Shown here: positions 1 through 6,397 of the stretch, one piece after another
How the letters are laid out: each line of letters opens with the position of its first letter
Numbering within the stretch: the stretch's first letter is position 1
Assembly: GCA_964541635.1 (NCBI GenBank)
Contig: CAZIQM010000025.1
Span: 1-16,571 of the forward strand
Length of the DNA: 16,571 bases
Direction of reading: 5' to 3'
From: DALYDP01 sp964541635
GTDB taxonomy: Bacteria > Patescibacteriota > Gracilibacteria > Peribacterales > Peribacteraceae
Notes under the pieces: model-generated
Seen by the model: only the letters and a program-made list of their open reading frames with translations
Told to the model about the DNA's origin: nothing
The model's database searches: none
Made by a program: the position numbers and the translations under genes

Positions 1-71
1 ATTAGCTCAGGGGTTAGCGCGCGACACTGATAATGTCGAGGTCGATGGTTCACATCCATCATCGCCCACCA
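1..71 (+). tRNA. tRNA-Ile(GAT), 5' end cut by the window
   Basis: The cloverleaf is readable except for the first five acceptor bases, which lie outside the window. The anticodon stem 22-26/34-38 (CGACA/TGTCG) closes a 7-nt loop with anticodon GAT at 29-31. A 5-nt variable loop follows, then a T-arm with stem 44-48/56-60 (GATGG/CCATC), the 3' acceptor strand ATCGCCC (61-67), discriminator A and an encoded CCA (69-71). The D-stem has one non-pairing position. GAT reads the Ile codons AUC and AUU. Confidence 0.93.
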
Positions 72-83
72 TCAACGAGATAA

Positions 84-115
84 AAAAACGGACCTTCGCA
101 GGAAGGTCCGTTTTT
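84..115. terminator. Rho-independent terminator, bidirectional
   Basis: A perfect 9-bp stem CGGACCTTC (89-97) / GAAGGTCCG (102-110) closes a GCAG loop. It is flanked by an A-run on the left and TTTTT (111-115) on the right. It can end the tRNA-Ile transcript on the plus strand and the Ser-rich protein gene on the minus strand, whose stop is at 132. Confidence 0.92.
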
Positions 116-131
116 CGTCTTTGCGGAACGA

Positions 132-635
132 TCAGTCTTCGGACGATTCCGACGACGAACCGCCGTCGCGAATTTTGCCGCGGATGGTGTGCTTCAGCTC
201 TTCTTTCACGGCTTTTTTGATCAACGATTTGAGGCCGTGCTTGCGAAGGCAATTAACTTTTTCATCGCCTTCTTTATCCTCGCACTTCCCGGTGCGATTC
301 AGGATCTTGTCGTCGTTCATGCGCTGCACGCGGTCCTTCTTGATCTTCTTGCCCGGGTTGTGCTTCACGATGCACTGGGCCTTCAGGAGGCCTTTGAGCT
401 CGTTGCAGGGAGCCTGCCACGCCTTGCTGTACGTGGAATCCTCCGACGACGAGGAAGAGGAGGAAACGACGGACGACGACGAGGAAGACACCGAAGACGT
501 CGACGAGGAGGACGTCGAGACCGACGACGCGGAGGACGAGCTGCTGGAGGACGACGCCTCATCGGCGAAGCTCAGCGTGGGGGCGGAGGCCAACAGCATC
601 GCGCCGGCGGCGATGGCCGCGAGTGAGCGGTTCAT
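132..635 (-). CDS. secreted Ser-rich protein with twin Cx10C motif, unknown function
   Basis: I do not recognise a family. With the ATG at 635 the protein is 167 aa. Residues 1-24 look like a Sec signal peptide: MNR, a hydrophobic core, then SFA|DEA as a likely cleavage site. A tract of about 40 residues (about 28-67) is almost all Ser with some Thr, Val and Ala, probably an extended and perhaps modified linker. The C-terminal 100 residues are Lys/Glu/Asp-rich with four cysteines near 76, 87, 117 and 128, spaced C-x10-C and C-x10-C, so two disulfides are plausible after export. The tail returns to Ser/Glu/Asp. A longer reading from 698 would put 21 non-signal residues before the signal peptide, so I rejected it. 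There is no Shine-Dalgarno; the leader just upstream is pyrimidine-rich. That it is a real gene is supported by the signal peptide and the terminator just after its stop. Confidence 0.78.
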   Translation of the reverse strand: MNRSLAAIAAGAMLLASAPTLSFADEASSSSSSSSASSVSTSSSSTSSVSSSSSSVVSSSSSSSEDSTYSKAWQAPCNELKGLLKAQCIVKHNPGKKIKKDRVQRMNDDKILNRTGKCEDKEGDEKVNCLRKHGLKSLIKKAVKEELKHTIRGKIRDGGSSSESSED

Positions 636-722
636 ACGGGTGGGGAGGAAAAGGAAATGATTTATTTCTACTTTATCAGGCTGTTTGTGCCGGCGCACAC
701 GATTGAATTGCTGAATCAGCCG
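636..722 (-). promoter_or_regulatory. AT-rich leader/possible promoter of the Ser-rich protein
   Basis: This intergenic stretch lies between the small membrane protein and the Ser-rich protein. Its middle (about 660-680) is much more AT-rich than the surroundings and, on the minus strand, contains GATAAAGT (677-670), a weak -10 candidate. The last ~20 nt before the ATG are almost all C and T. No clear -35 box or terminator is visible, so co-transcription with the upstream gene is also possible. Confidence 0.3.
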
Positions 723-971
723 TTACGATACGTAGTATTCATAACCGAACACGAGCATCGATCGAATAATGAAAACCACGAAGACCGCGATCGATGAGCG
801 CACGAGCGATTTTTTCCATTCGCGTTTACCTTTGGACACGATAGTCGCGATACCAGTGCTGATCATGAGAAGCACCGTAGCGAGGAAGATGATATCCAGG
901 CATGAGATTGCTACGTGATACGCGATCAGGTGAAGTGTTATGACTTCCGGTACAGGGAGTTCTTGGTCCAT
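723..971 (-). CDS. small membrane protein, two helices, unknown function
   Basis: An 82-aa protein that I do not recognise. Two hydrophobic segments are clear: about residues 16-44 (LIAYHVAISCLDIIFLATVL and following) and about 60-76 (SIAVFVVFIIRSMLVFGY). They are joined by a basic loop with KGKREWKK, which by the positive-inside rule should face the cytoplasm. The ATG at 971 has GAAGG six bases upstream, one of the few Shine-Dalgarno-like sequences in the window. It lies in the same direction as the Ser-rich protein 87 bp downstream, and its base composition is more AT-rich than that of most neighbours. It could be an accessory membrane protein of its neighbour, but nothing in the sequence shows this. 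Confidence 0.65.
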   Translation of the reverse strand: MDQELPVPEVITLHLIAYHVAISCLDIIFLATVLLMISTGIATIVSKGKREWKKSLVRSSIAVFVVFIIRSMLVFGYEYYVS

Positions 972-1021
972 GTATTGCCTTCAACCTTACCCCTCAACTT
1001 CGGGCTTTGCACCGCGTTCGG

Positions 1022-1027
1022 TATGAT
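1022..1027 (+). promoter_or_regulatory. -10 box TATGAT of the PRC-barrel gene (leaderless)
   Basis: TATGAT lies exactly 7 nt before the ATG at 1035, so transcription would begin at or one base before the start codon. No convincing -35 is present at the normal spacing. The same geometry occurs at five other genes in the window. Confidence 0.6.
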
Positions 1028-1034
1028 CGCTCCG

Positions 1035-1550
1035 ATGCACGTGCGGTTTTCCATGAGCGTCGGCATGCCCGTGATGGACGATCGCAGCGACGACGTCGTG
1101 GCGACGGTGTCGGGGATCTTCATCCATCCCGATCTCGGCAAGCTCGAGGGCGTGTTCGTCCGCGGGAGCGCCGGTGAGGAGTTCTTGTCGGTGCAGGACA
1201 TCGTCCATTGGGGCAAAGCCGTCATGGTGCGCGACTCCGACGTCCTCGCCCCGCTCGACGAGCGCGTGCGACTGTCGCAACTGTGGGCGGAGGGTCGGAG
1301 CGTGCTGGGCCAGAGGATCGTGACCGAGTCCGGCCGGGTCATCGGCCGCTGCGCGGACGTGCAGTTCGAGACGGACACCTTCCGCTTGGAGTGGATTTTC
1401 CCGCGCCACTGGCTCCGCTGGAAGCGCCCGATCCCCGCGTCGTCGATCGTGGAGGTGCGGACCGAAGCGATCTGCGTGCGCGAAGCGGAGGTGCCCGTGG
1501 CGGAGGGCGGGGCGCTCGGCGCGCTCGAAACGACGGCCGTGCAAGGATGA
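1035..1550 (+). CDS. PRC-barrel domain protein
   Basis: The 171-aa product appears to hold two PRC-barrel-type repeats. The first covers about residues 7-75: SVGMPVMDD, then VSGIFIHPDLGKLEGVFVRG, ending FLSVQDIVHWGKAVMV. The second covers about 90-150: SVLGQRIVTESGRVIGRCAD, ending IPASSIVEVRTEAICV. This strand pattern, a conserved Gly after 'vxGrvxxi' and an 'i..I' at the end of each repeat, is typical of PRC-barrels, which are small RNA- or protein-binding beta-barrels (for example in RimM and the photosynthetic reaction-centre H subunit). Which partner it binds cannot be read from sequence. I chose ATG 1035 over ATG 1023 because TATGAT at 1022-1027 overlaps the earlier codon and places the transcript start at 1034/1035. 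A strong terminator follows within 15 bp, so the gene is probably a single unit. Confidence 0.8.
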   Translation: MHVRFSMSVGMPVMDDRSDDVVATVSGIFIHPDLGKLEGVFVRGSAGEEFLSVQDIVHWGKAVMVRDSDVLAPLDERVRLSQLWAEGRSVLGQRIVTESGRVIGRCADVQFETDTFRLEWIFPRHWLRWKRPIPASSIVEVRTEAICVREAEVPVAEGGALGALETTAVQG

Positions 1551-1563
1551 CGTCGGCTACGAA

Positions 1564-1588
1564 AAGAGGCCCCGAAGGGCCTCTTGTT
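1564..1588. terminator. Rho-independent terminator between convergent genes
   Basis: A 9-bp stem AAGAGGCCC (1564-1572) / GGGCCTCTT (1577-1585) with a CGAA loop, followed by GTT and preceded by AAAA. It sits between the end of the PRC-barrel gene (1550) and the end of the minus-strand pilin gene (1606), and can serve both. Confidence 0.85.
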
Positions 1589-1605
1589 CAATGCTCGATG
1601 GGGGA

Positions 1606-1986
1606 TTACTGGACGTTCTGCGCGAGGTAGCTCGTCACGAGACCGACGATCACGCGGGCGAAGAGGACGATCACGAGGCCGCCGAGGGCGTAGAAGATCG
1701 CTTTCTTGGCCTTGTCCTTCTCCTCGTCGTTACCCTGCGAGACGATCAGGCGGATACCGGCGATGATCACCACCACGACGGCGATGAGGGCGAGGAAGTT
1801 GAGCACGGCGACGATGATCTGTTCGATGATCGTGCGGATGCCGTCGGCGTTGCCCTGACCCGCTCCAGGCGTGCCCGGGATCGCCGGCTCGGGGCCCGCG
1901 AAGTCAGCCGCGAAGGCCGTGGCCGAGACGAAGCCGGTGACCGCGGTGGCGGAAACGGCGAGGGAAAACTTCTGGAGTGCGTTCAT
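1606..1986 (-). CDS. VirB2/TrbC-like small pilin or membrane protein
   Basis: A 126-aa protein with an N-terminal signal peptide (about residues 1-26, ending AFA|AD), a short Gly/Pro linker, and two membrane helices. The helices are about residues 51-72 (IIEQIIVAVLNFLALIAVVV onward) and about 92-115 (FYALGGLVIVLFARVIVGLV). The loop between them contains SQGNDEEKDKAKKA. This layout, with a GIRLIVSQGNDEEKDKAKK-type turn, matches the small TrbC/VirB2 pilin-like proteins common in CPR genomes; in conjugation systems such proteins form the pilus. No other type IV secretion gene is in the window, so the family role is inferred, and it might instead be a stand-alone membrane protein. I chose ATG 1986 because the signal peptide starts there. 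The leader is pyrimidine-rich and lacks a Shine-Dalgarno. Confidence 0.75.
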   Translation of the reverse strand: MNALQKFSLAVSATAVTGFVSATAFAADFAGPEPAIPGTPGAGQGNADGIRTIIEQIIVAVLNFLALIAVVVVIIAGIRLIVSQGNDEEKDKAKKAIFYALGGLVIVLFARVIVGLVTSYLAQNVQ

Positions 1987-2070
1987 AGGAAAGGAAGGGA
2001 GGAACGTCTTCGTCAGTCTTGTCCAGCGACCATGCGCACGCAAGGCATTCGGCAGCGGCCAGCCCCACAT

Positions 2071-2110
2071 TCCGTTGACATATTTTTACCGATGCTCCGC
2101 TATATATTAT
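2071..2110 (-). promoter_or_regulatory. AT-rich promoter candidate for the pilin gene
   Basis: This short stretch is very AT-rich inside a GC-rich region and lies about 90-120 bp before the pilin ATG. On the minus strand it includes TATATA (2106-2101) and TAAAAAT (2088-2082), either of which could act as a -10. This implies a leader of about 80-110 nt. I cannot fix the exact box or a -35. Confidence 0.4.
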
Positions 2111-2668
2111 TCGGACGCGCGGTTCCCGAAGAAACTGATGACGAGCAGGAGGATCGCCGGCACCGCGAACCACACGTGCTGGTAATCGACGATCGCGCCG
2201 ACGAGCGGACTCGTGAGTTCGACGCCGCCGAGCGCGGGCGCGGACGCGAGGGTGCGGTCGAGCAGCGGCTTGCCCGTGATGTACGTGACGAGCGACGTGA
2301 GGAGGAGCGTCGAGGTGGAAAGGCCGAGCGCCGCCGCGATCGCGAGGTCCCATGCCGTGCCGAAGCCGCTGCCCATTTCCACGTGGATGCCGCCTTTCAT
2401 GGCCATGAACACCACCGCGAACGCGAAGAGCACGAGTTTGCCGATCGCGAGCACGTCCGGCGAGAGCGACAAGCCGACCATCGACGCCGTGGAGGCGCTG
2501 GTCACGAGGAGCGCGATGTTCCCGATGGCTTCGACCGCCACGACGGAGATGTACGTGGCCACGATGATCTTCACCGACGCGTCCTTCCCCACGATGAAGC
2601 TGTACGCCACCACNNNNNNNNNNGATGAAGAGGATGATGAAGAGGTCCCAACTCAGCGTGAGGCTCAT
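2107..2668 (-). CDS. multi-pass membrane protein, interrupted by an assembly gap
   Basis: The reading frame is in two parts. ATG 2668 gives MSLTLSWDLFIILFI up to 2624. After the Ns, VVAYSFIVGKDASVKIIVAT continues to the stop at 2107. Joined, it is about 185 aa with about four membrane helices, a WDLFII start, and a KGGIHVEMGSGFG stretch mid-protein. The two parts are out of frame if exactly 10 bases are missing, so the N-run is probably a placeholder and the true gap a multiple of three. The general look (short N-terminal helix, 'AYSFIxGKxxSxKxIxATY') resembles a membrane protein widespread in CPR. A distant CvpA-like relation is possible but I cannot show it. It starts 25 bp after the tsaD stop, so it is probably in the tsaD transcript. 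Confidence 0.7.
2614..2623. other. assembly gap (10 N)
   Basis: Ten Ns lie next to a near-perfect micro-repeat (GATGAAGAGGATGATGAAGAGG, encoding LFIILFI on the minus strand). The repeat may have caused the assembly break. The flanking reading frames show that the true length is unlikely to be 10. Confidence 0.95.
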
Positions 2669-2693
2669 GGCCACGATGGTAGCACCGCCGCCG

Positions 2694-3695
2694 TCACGCG
2701 AGCGAGAGGGGGAGTGACGCGGCCGTCTCGAAGGGCCGCGCGGCGTCCGGCACTTCCCGCAGCAGGAAGAACCCAGCGGCGGCGATCATCGCGCCGTTGT
2801 CGGTGCAGTACTCCGCGCGCGTCGGCCAGCGCGTCACGGCGCCGAGCGCGCTCACCATGGACCGCAGGCGCGCGTTCGCGGACACGCCTCCCACGATGTG
2901 CACTTCGCGGACCTCCGGATGGAGCGCGAGCGCCCGCTCCACGCGGTCGACGAGATGCCGGCAGATCGCGCGCTCGTAGCTGGCGGCGAGGTCGGGGAGG
3001 CGCTCGATCGCGCGCGGATCGTCCCGCAGCAGGTACCGCAGCGAGGTTTTGAGGCCCGAGAAGCTCCAATCCAACGAATCGTCGTTGGCCAGCGGCAACG
3101 GGAAGTCGAACGCGCGGTCGTCGCCGTCCTTTGCCGCGTCGGCGATCGCGGGTCCGCCGGGGTAGGGGAGCCCGAGCAGCGATGCGCCCTTGTCGAACGC
3201 TTCGCCCGCCGCGTCGTCGCGCGTGTGGCCGATGCGCGCCCCGCGGACGTGCGACGTCCGCAGCCACAGGTCCGTGTGCCCGCCCGACACCGACAGCGTG
3301 AGGATCGGGAAGGCGGGTTCGTCGCCCGCTCCCAGCCACGGGGAGCTCAGGTGCCCGAGCGTGTGGTGCACGCCGACGAGGGGAAGGCCATGCACCCATG
3401 CGAACGTCCGGGCGCTGATGGTTCCCACGAGCAGCGACCCGAGCAGCCCCGGCGCGTGCGTGACCGCCACGGCGTCGAGGTCGGCGGGCGCGCAGCCCGC
3501 TTCCGCGAGCGCGGTCGCGATGACCGGTTCGATGCACTCGAGCTGCCGGCGCGCTGCTTCTTCCGGGATCACGCCCCCCGTGCGAGCGAACGCGTCGCGC
3601 GAGGTGGAGATCACGCAGCTGCGCACCGTCCGTCCGTCGTCCACGACGGCGGCGGCGGTTTCGTCGCACGATGTTTCGATCCCGAGGATCTTCAT
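2694..3695 (-). CDS. tsaD: tRNA N6-adenosine threonylcarbamoyltransferase
   Basis: TsaD (Kae1/YgjD family) transfers the threonylcarbamoyl group from TC-AMP to A37 of ANN-decoding tRNAs, normally together with TsaB and TsaE. The 333 aa match the usual length (E. coli 337). Visible hallmarks: KILGIETSCDETAAAVVDDG at residues 2-21, metal ligands H111 and H115 in HHTLGH, SVSGGHTDL at 135-143, GGVSANARLR at 269-278, and metal ligand D299 in CTDNGAMIA. In the segment GGVIPEEAARRQ (40-51) the family usually has His where this protein has Gln51. ATG 3695 was chosen because KILGIETSCDE is the universal N-terminus and because TATACT ends 6 nt upstream, predicting a leaderless mRNA. The gene is divergent from lgt and followed by the gapped membrane-protein gene. 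Confidence 0.97.
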   Translation of the reverse strand: MKILGIETSCDETAAAVVDDGRTVRSCVISTSRDAFARTGGVIPEEAARRQLECIEPVIATALAEAGCAPADLDAVAVTHAPGLLGSLLVGTISARTFAWVHGLPLVGVHHTLGHLSSPWLGAGDEPAFPILTLSVSGGHTDLWLRTSHVRGARIGHTRDDAAGEAFDKGASLLGLPYPGGPAIADAAKDGDDRAFDFPLPLANDDSLDWSFSGLKTSLRYLLRDDPRAIERLPDLAASYERAICRHLVDRVERALALHPEVREVHIVGGVSANARLRSMVSALGAVTRWPTRAEYCTDNGAMIAAAGFFLLREVPDAARPFETAASLPLSLA

Positions 3696-3701
3696 GGCGG
3701 G

Positions 3702-3709
3702 AGTATAGT
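3702..3709. promoter_or_regulatory. overlapping divergent -10 boxes for tsaD and lgt
   Basis: The octamer AGTATAGT holds TATAGT on the plus strand (3704-3709; 7 nt before the GTG of lgt at 3717) and TATACT on the minus strand (3707-3702; 6 nt before the ATG of tsaD at 3695). The two hexamers share the four bases 3704-3707. Both genes would then start without a leader, and the two RNA polymerase sites exclude each other. No -35 is evident on either side. Confidence 0.68.
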
Positions 3710-3716
3710 GGCGAAC

Positions 3717-4502
3717 GTGATCGAATTCTTCCCTTCCCGGCGCGTCCTGATAGAGCTCTTCGGCTTTCCGGTCTATTGGTACGGGGCACTGTACCTCGCG
3801 TCGTTCATCCTCGCCGCGTTCCTGCTGCCGCGCCTGCAGAAGCTCCGCTCGCTTTCGCTCTCGAACGCGCAGTGGGGCGACATCCTCACCGGTGCCGTGC
3901 TCGGCGTGCTCGTCGGGGGGCGATTGGGGTACGTCCTCTTCTACCGGTTCTCCGATTTCCTCGCGCAGCCGGCGGTGTTGTTCGACATCCGCAACGGCGG
4001 CATGGCGTCGCACGGGGGATTCCTCGGCGTCGCGCTCGCGCTCCTGTGGGTCCTGCGGAAGCGTCCATGGTCCGAGAAGCTCTCGATCGCCGACGTCGCA
4101 ATGGTGCCGGTCGCCATCGGCCTCGCGCTCGGCCGACTCGGCAATTTCATCAACCAGGAACTCTACGGCACGGTGACGGCGCTCCCGTGGGGGATGGAGT
4201 TCCCGGGGGCCGAAGGACTGCGGCATCCCACCCAGCTCTACGCCATCGCCAAGGACGTGTTCATCGCCTCGTCGTGCTTCTGGTACCTGCGCCGCACGCG
4301 CGCGTCGTTCACGCCGGGGAAGGCGACGGCGCTCTTCCTCATGATGTACGGCGTCCTGCGTTTCCTCGTCGAAATCGTCCGCGACCAAACGGGCGTGGCG
4401 ATGTACGGTCCCCTCAGCGAAGGGCAACTGCTGACGATCCCCGTGCTCCTCGCGGGAGCATGGATCTGGTGGAGAGCTCCGCGATGGTCAAGATCCCGGT
4501 GA
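3717..4502 (+). CDS. lgt: prolipoprotein diacylglyceryl transferase
   Basis: Lgt transfers diacylglycerol from phosphatidylglycerol to the lipobox cysteine of preprolipoproteins in the cytoplasmic membrane, the first step of lipoprotein maturation. The 261-aa multi-pass protein shows VYWYGALY near residue 20, GGRLGYVLFY (67-76), the signature GGMASHGGFLG with H99 (94-104), GRLGNFINQELYG with R140 (139-151), HPTQLY (170-175), and a late RFLVEIVRD with R215, E219 and R222. The start is GTG 3717, giving MIEFFPS, directly behind a TATAGT box with 7-nt spacing. Its 3' end overlaps the convergent rnhB by 89 bp. The C-terminus (WWRAPRWSRSR) is basic and should be cytoplasmic. Confidence 0.96.
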   Translation: MIEFFPSRRVLIELFGFPVYWYGALYLASFILAAFLLPRLQKLRSLSLSNAQWGDILTGAVLGVLVGGRLGYVLFYRFSDFLAQPAVLFDIRNGGMASHGGFLGVALALLWVLRKRPWSEKLSIADVAMVPVAIGLALGRLGNFINQELYGTVTALPWGMEFPGAEGLRHPTQLYAIAKDVFIASSCFWYLRRTRASFTPGKATALFLMMYGVLRFLVEIVRDQTGVAMYGPLSEGQLLTIPVLLAGAWIWWRAPRWSRSR

Positions 4503-5082
4503 GGAAGCTTTTGCGGTGGATCGCGCACGGGCCGTGCGTTTTCAAGGCCTCGATGTGCGCCGGGGCCGCGTAGCCTTTGTGCCCCTCGAAGCCGTAGACC
4601 GGGAACTCTTTCGCGTACTCCACCATCATCCGGTCGCGCGTGACTTTGGCGACGATCGACGCCGCCGCGATGCAGGCTTCTTTGGCGTCGCCTTCGATGA
4701 TGCTGCTGTGCACGTAGTCGAACCAGTACTTGTCGCGTCCGTCGACGAGGAGGTAGGTCGGCGTGACTGCCTTCGCGAGCATGGCCACCGCGCGCTGCAT
4801 CGCGCTTTCGTTGCTTGTCATGATGCCGTTGTTGTCGATGTCGAGCGCCGTCGACAGCGCGACGCCCCAGGGGCAGTTCGCCGTGATCCACGCGTAGGCC
4901 GCCTCGCGTTCGCCGTCGCTCAACTGCTTGCTGTCGAACAGGCGCACGCCGTCGATCTCCCATCCGCCGGAGCGTTTCTTTTTCGGCTCGTTCGGCAGAT
5001 GCACCGCGCCCGCCACGACCGGTCCGGCCAGGGGGCCGCGTCCGGCTTCGTCGACGCCGACGATGATGGGAGTTGTTGTCAT
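4414..5082 (-). CDS. rnhB: ribonuclease HII
   Basis: RNase HII cuts RNA in RNA:DNA hybrids and removes single ribonucleotides from DNA. The 222 aa hold VGVDEAGRGPLAGPVVAGAV with catalytic D11/E12, LLVDGRD with D114, and AASIVAKVTRDRMM with D150, so the DEDD active site is complete. The following YGFEGHKGY (163-171) and HRKSF (189-193) are also typical. The ~29 residues after HRKSF are encoded entirely within the overlap with the end of lgt on the other strand and look unconserved. The ATG at 5082 lies 22 bp after the stop of the Mur ligase gene, without a Shine-Dalgarno, so it is probably the last gene of the ribF-mur-rnhB run. A 14-residue insert with KKKRSGG sits near residue 35. Confidence 0.95.
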   Translation of the reverse strand: MTTTPIIVGVDEAGRGPLAGPVVAGAVHLPNEPKKKRSGGWEIDGVRLFDSKQLSDGEREAAYAWITANCPWGVALSTALDIDNNGIMTSNESAMQRAVAMLAKAVTPTYLLVDGRDKYWFDYVHSSIIEGDAKEACIAAASIVAKVTRDRMMVEYAKEFPVYGFEGHKGYAAPAHIEALKTHGPCAIHRKSFLTGILTIAELSTRSMLPRGARGSSAVALR

Positions 5083-5104
5083 GGTGAGCGGCGCCGAACC
5101 ATCG

Positions 5105-6397
5105 TCATCGCTTCTTCAGGAGCTCGCGCACGATCTGCCGTTCGTTCCACGGCACTTTGCCGTCCGCCAGCCACATCGTCGTGTCGCTGCCCTTGCCGCA
5201 GAAGACGACCGTGTCGCCGGGCTTCGCTTCTTCCAGCAGGAACGCGATGGCTTCTTTGCGATCGAAGATGCGGTGTCCCTGGACCTTCGAGTGGTCCATG
5301 CCCGCCCACACTTCGTCGATGATTGTCCGCGGGTCCTCGGTGTACGGGTCCTCGTTGGTGATCACCGCCACGTCTGCATACGTGCTCACGAGCGCGCCCA
5401 CGATCGGGCGTTTCTCTTTCATGCGATCGCCGCAGCTGCCCGCGAGCACGAGCAGTCGGCCCGTGCACTCGGCCTTGAGCGCCGAGAGCGTCTTTTCGTA
5501 CGACTGCGGCGTGACGGTGAAGTCGACGTAGACCTTGAACGGCTGTCCTTCGTCGATCCGCTCCATGCGGCCGGGAATCCCGGGGAAGGTCGCGAGCGTG
5601 GCGAGCGCGTCTCCCACCGATACGCCGCACCCGATGGCGCAGCCGACCGCGGTCAGCGCGTTCATGCGGTTGAACGTGCCCGGGATCTGGAGCGACAGGG
5701 GATGGCGTTCGGTTTCCTTGTGGCCGCTCTCGACGTGGACGATGGTCGAACCGTCTTCCTGCTCTAGCCAGAGGAGCGTCGCCGTGCCCACGACGATGGC
5801 CCCGTGCTTCGGCGACGCGCTCGTCACGACCGTGCGGAAGCTACGGACGTCGACCAGGTCCTTGTACGAACGGTCGTCGCCGTTGAGGACCTTCGTCCCG
5901 CGCCCCTTGAGCATGCGGAAGAGGAGTTTCTTCGCCTGGAGGTACGCCTCCATCGTCTTGTGGTAGTCGAGGTGCTCCTCGCTGAGGTTCGTGATCGCCG
6001 CGACCCGCGGCCACGTGAACCACGTGCGTCCCTGCAGCAGCCCGTGCGACGAGTACTCGAGGACGGCGTGGGTGCAGCCGCGTTTGGCCGCGTTGGCCAA
6101 GAACTTCTGGATGGCGAACGGGCCCGGCGAGGTCTTTTGCGTGGCGTTCCATTGCACGTCGGCGCCGGTCTGGAAGAACGCGGTGGAAAGCGCGGCGGTC
6201 TCGCGCCCGGATTTCTGGAGGACGTGCGCGAGCATGCCGACGGTCGTCGTTTTGCCGTCCGTGCCCGTGACGCCGATCACAAAAAGCTTCCTGGCGGGGA
6301 AGCCGTACCTCGCCGCAGCGACGAGCGCCTTCGTTCGATGGAACAGCAGGCGCAGCGGGTGGGTCTCGGGGATCGCCTTTTTGAGCTTACGCAGCAT
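5105..6397 (-). CDS. MurE-like Mur ligase lacking the N-terminal UDP-binding domain
   Basis: This is an ATP-dependent amide ligase of the Mur family, closest in motifs to MurE (UDP-MurNAc-dipeptide to tripeptide). The 430 aa show the P-loop GVTGTDGKTTTV (42-53), LEYSSHGL (113-120; MurE MEVSSHxL), NLSEEHLDYHKTMEAY (137-152), AKKLLF (155-160, with the lysine usually carbamylated), PGIPGRMERI, GSCGDRMKEKRP, and a C-terminal domain ending in GKGSD. Differences from ordinary MurE: only about 40 residues precede the P-loop, so the UDP-MurNAc domain is missing; DYAHTP is DFTVTP; the DNPR-region motif is NEDPYTEDP; GKGHE is GKGSD. Its substrate is therefore uncertain. ATG 6397 overlaps the end of the riboflavin kinase gene by 11 bp, suggesting translational coupling. 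An earlier in-frame ATG at 6415 would overlap more. Confidence 0.88.
   Translation of the reverse strand: MLRKLKKAIPETHPLRLLFHRTKALVAAARYGFPARKLFVIGVTGTDGKTTTVGMLAHVLQKSGRETAALSTAFFQTGADVQWNATQKTSPGPFAIQKFLANAAKRGCTHAVLEYSSHGLLQGRTWFTWPRVAAITNLSEEHLDYHKTMEAYLQAKKLLFRMLKGRGTKVLNGDDRSYKDLVDVRSFRTVVTSASPKHGAIVVGTATLLWLEQEDGSTIVHVESGHKETERHPLSLQIPGTFNRMNALTAVGCAIGCGVSVGDALATLATFPGIPGRMERIDEGQPFKVYVDFTVTPQSYEKTLSALKAECTGRLLVLAGSCGDRMKEKRPIVGALVSTYADVAVITNEDPYTEDPRTIIDEVWAGMDHSKVQGHRIFDRKEAIAFLLEEAKPGDTVVFCGKGSDTTMWLADGKVPWNERQIVRELLKKR

Noticed and set aside
121..660. Plus-strand frame with an Asp/Glu-rich repeat
   Set aside because: It is the antisense of the Ser tract of the minus-strand secreted protein. 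That strand has a signal peptide and cysteine pattern, and this one has nothing comparable.
2075..2080. Perfect TTGACA on the plus strand
   Set aside because: There is no -10 at 16-18 bp and no plus-strand gene downstream; the nearest TATA-like sequence is 20 or more bases away. It is probably chance within the AT-rich promoter of the minus-strand pilin gene.
3696..4427. Long N-terminal extension of tsaD (577 codons in total) reaching across lgt
   Set aside because: The extension is low-complexity Arg/Glu/His and antisense to lgt. TsaD proteins begin at KILGIETSCDE, and a -10 box fixes the start at 3695.
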